A stretch of 43,255 nt of DNA, taken from assembly GCF_900104615.1 (NCBI RefSeq), contig NZ_LT629939.1, positions 1,134,292 to 1,177,546 on the forward strand, read 5' to 3'. Below, in pieces: positions 43,073-43,255 of the stretch. Numbering within the stretch: the first letter of the stretch is position 1; each line of letters starts with the position of its first letter. The translations under genes were made by a program, and so were the position numbers. The stretch is from Merdimmobilis hominis (GTDB taxonomy: Bacteria; Bacillota; Clostridia; Oscillospirales; Ruminococcaceae). The notes beneath the pieces were generated by a model. That model was not told where the DNA came from. It ran no database searches and was given only the letters and a program-made list of their open reading frames with translations.

Positions 43073-43255
43073 AGTTGCCAGGGGTCGGGCCGCCGTAGTT
43101 TTCCAGGATTTTTTGCGCCTCCTCCCCCAGTCTGCGGCGGAGTTCCGGCGGGGAAAGCACCGTCATCTCCCGCCCAAAGGAGAGTAGATACCCACAGATG
43201 CCCCCGTCGTCCGGGTACTGATCCACCACCAGGAACCCGCCTTCCGGCAGATGGG
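43071..43255 (-). CDS. C-terminal end of a WYL-domain-type transcriptional regulator (cut by window edge)
   Basis: The last 61 residues of a gene entering from the right edge. GGFLVVDQYPDDGGICGYLLS, then FGREMTVLSPPELRRRLGEEAQKILENY matches the C-terminal extension of WYL-domain regulators (FG-VEVLSPPELRxE...ILE-Y). The rest, including the helix-turn-helix and the WYL motif itself, lies outside. It ends at TAA 43071-43073 with a terminator. Confidence 0.72.
   Translation of the reverse strand, partial: HLPEGGFLVVDQYPDDGGICGYLLSFGREMTVLSPPELRRRLGEEAQKILENYGGPTPGN

Overview
The window looks like a piece of chromosome from a low-branching, GC-rich member of the Clostridia, most likely Clostridium cluster IV (Oscillospiraceae/Ruminococcaceae sensu lato). 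This rests on the 16S rRNA text, the Gram-positive housekeeping set (mreB, zapA, dut, maf, a DUF4321 protein, typA, lexA, mgtE), strong Shine-Dalgarno sites and frequent TTG/GTG starts. No phage, insertion sequence, plasmid gene or CRISPR array was seen.

Layout. 1-4.3 kb (minus strand): a housekeeping run zapA - peptidase U32 - dut - DUF4321 - maf - mreB (mreB runs off the left edge and has its own promoter). 4.6-10.4 kb (plus): glycogen phosphorylase, a GH13 glucanase and alanine racemase, followed by a ~450-base non-coding block made of consecutive hairpins. 10.9-15.4 kb: nitroreductase, a small XRE repressor divergent from an unknown 85-residue protein with paired operators, a flavin reductase, a DUF5714 protein, hflX and a DUF4358-like lipoprotein. 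15.6-21.8 kb: a candidate small RNA, lexA, typA, a YwrD-type gamma-glutamyltransferase, a DUF1624 membrane protein and a cupin.

21.8-28.4 kb: a complete rRNA operon on the minus strand, in the order three tandem promoters - 16S - tRNA-Ala - tRNA-Ile - 23S - tRNA-Lys - tRNA-Glu - 5S, then a separately promoted tRNA-Asn. tRNA-Arg(CCG) stands upstream on the plus strand.

28.7-30.8 kb: a two-gene radical-SAM/DUF4130 module (TIGR03916/TIGR03915 type) of unknown biochemistry. Its promoter carries an excellent Gram-positive LexA box, which ties it to the lexA gene in the same window. This is the best lead for an undescribed DNA-repair system. 31.0-34.4 kb: a translationally coupled VTC - DUF4956 - beta-helix lipoprotein operon. 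34.4-35.9 kb: two broken genes (a VOC protein with a one-base frameshift and a yjdF gene with an in-frame TGA behind a structured leader) around a small membrane protein. 36.1-38.0 kb: a NUDIX hydrolase and a three-gene cluster of unrecognised proteins on the minus strand. 38.1-41.2 kb: YfcE-like phosphodiesterase, birA without a DNA-binding domain, and mgtE behind a leader that holds a 28-codon reading frame and an intrinsic terminator. 41.4-43.3 kb: a zinc-ribbon protein, a GT2 glycosyltransferase with a repeat tail and the end of a probable WYL regulator.

Coordinates of protein genes include the stop codon. Starts were set by Shine-Dalgarno position, so several differ from the longest possible reading frame.
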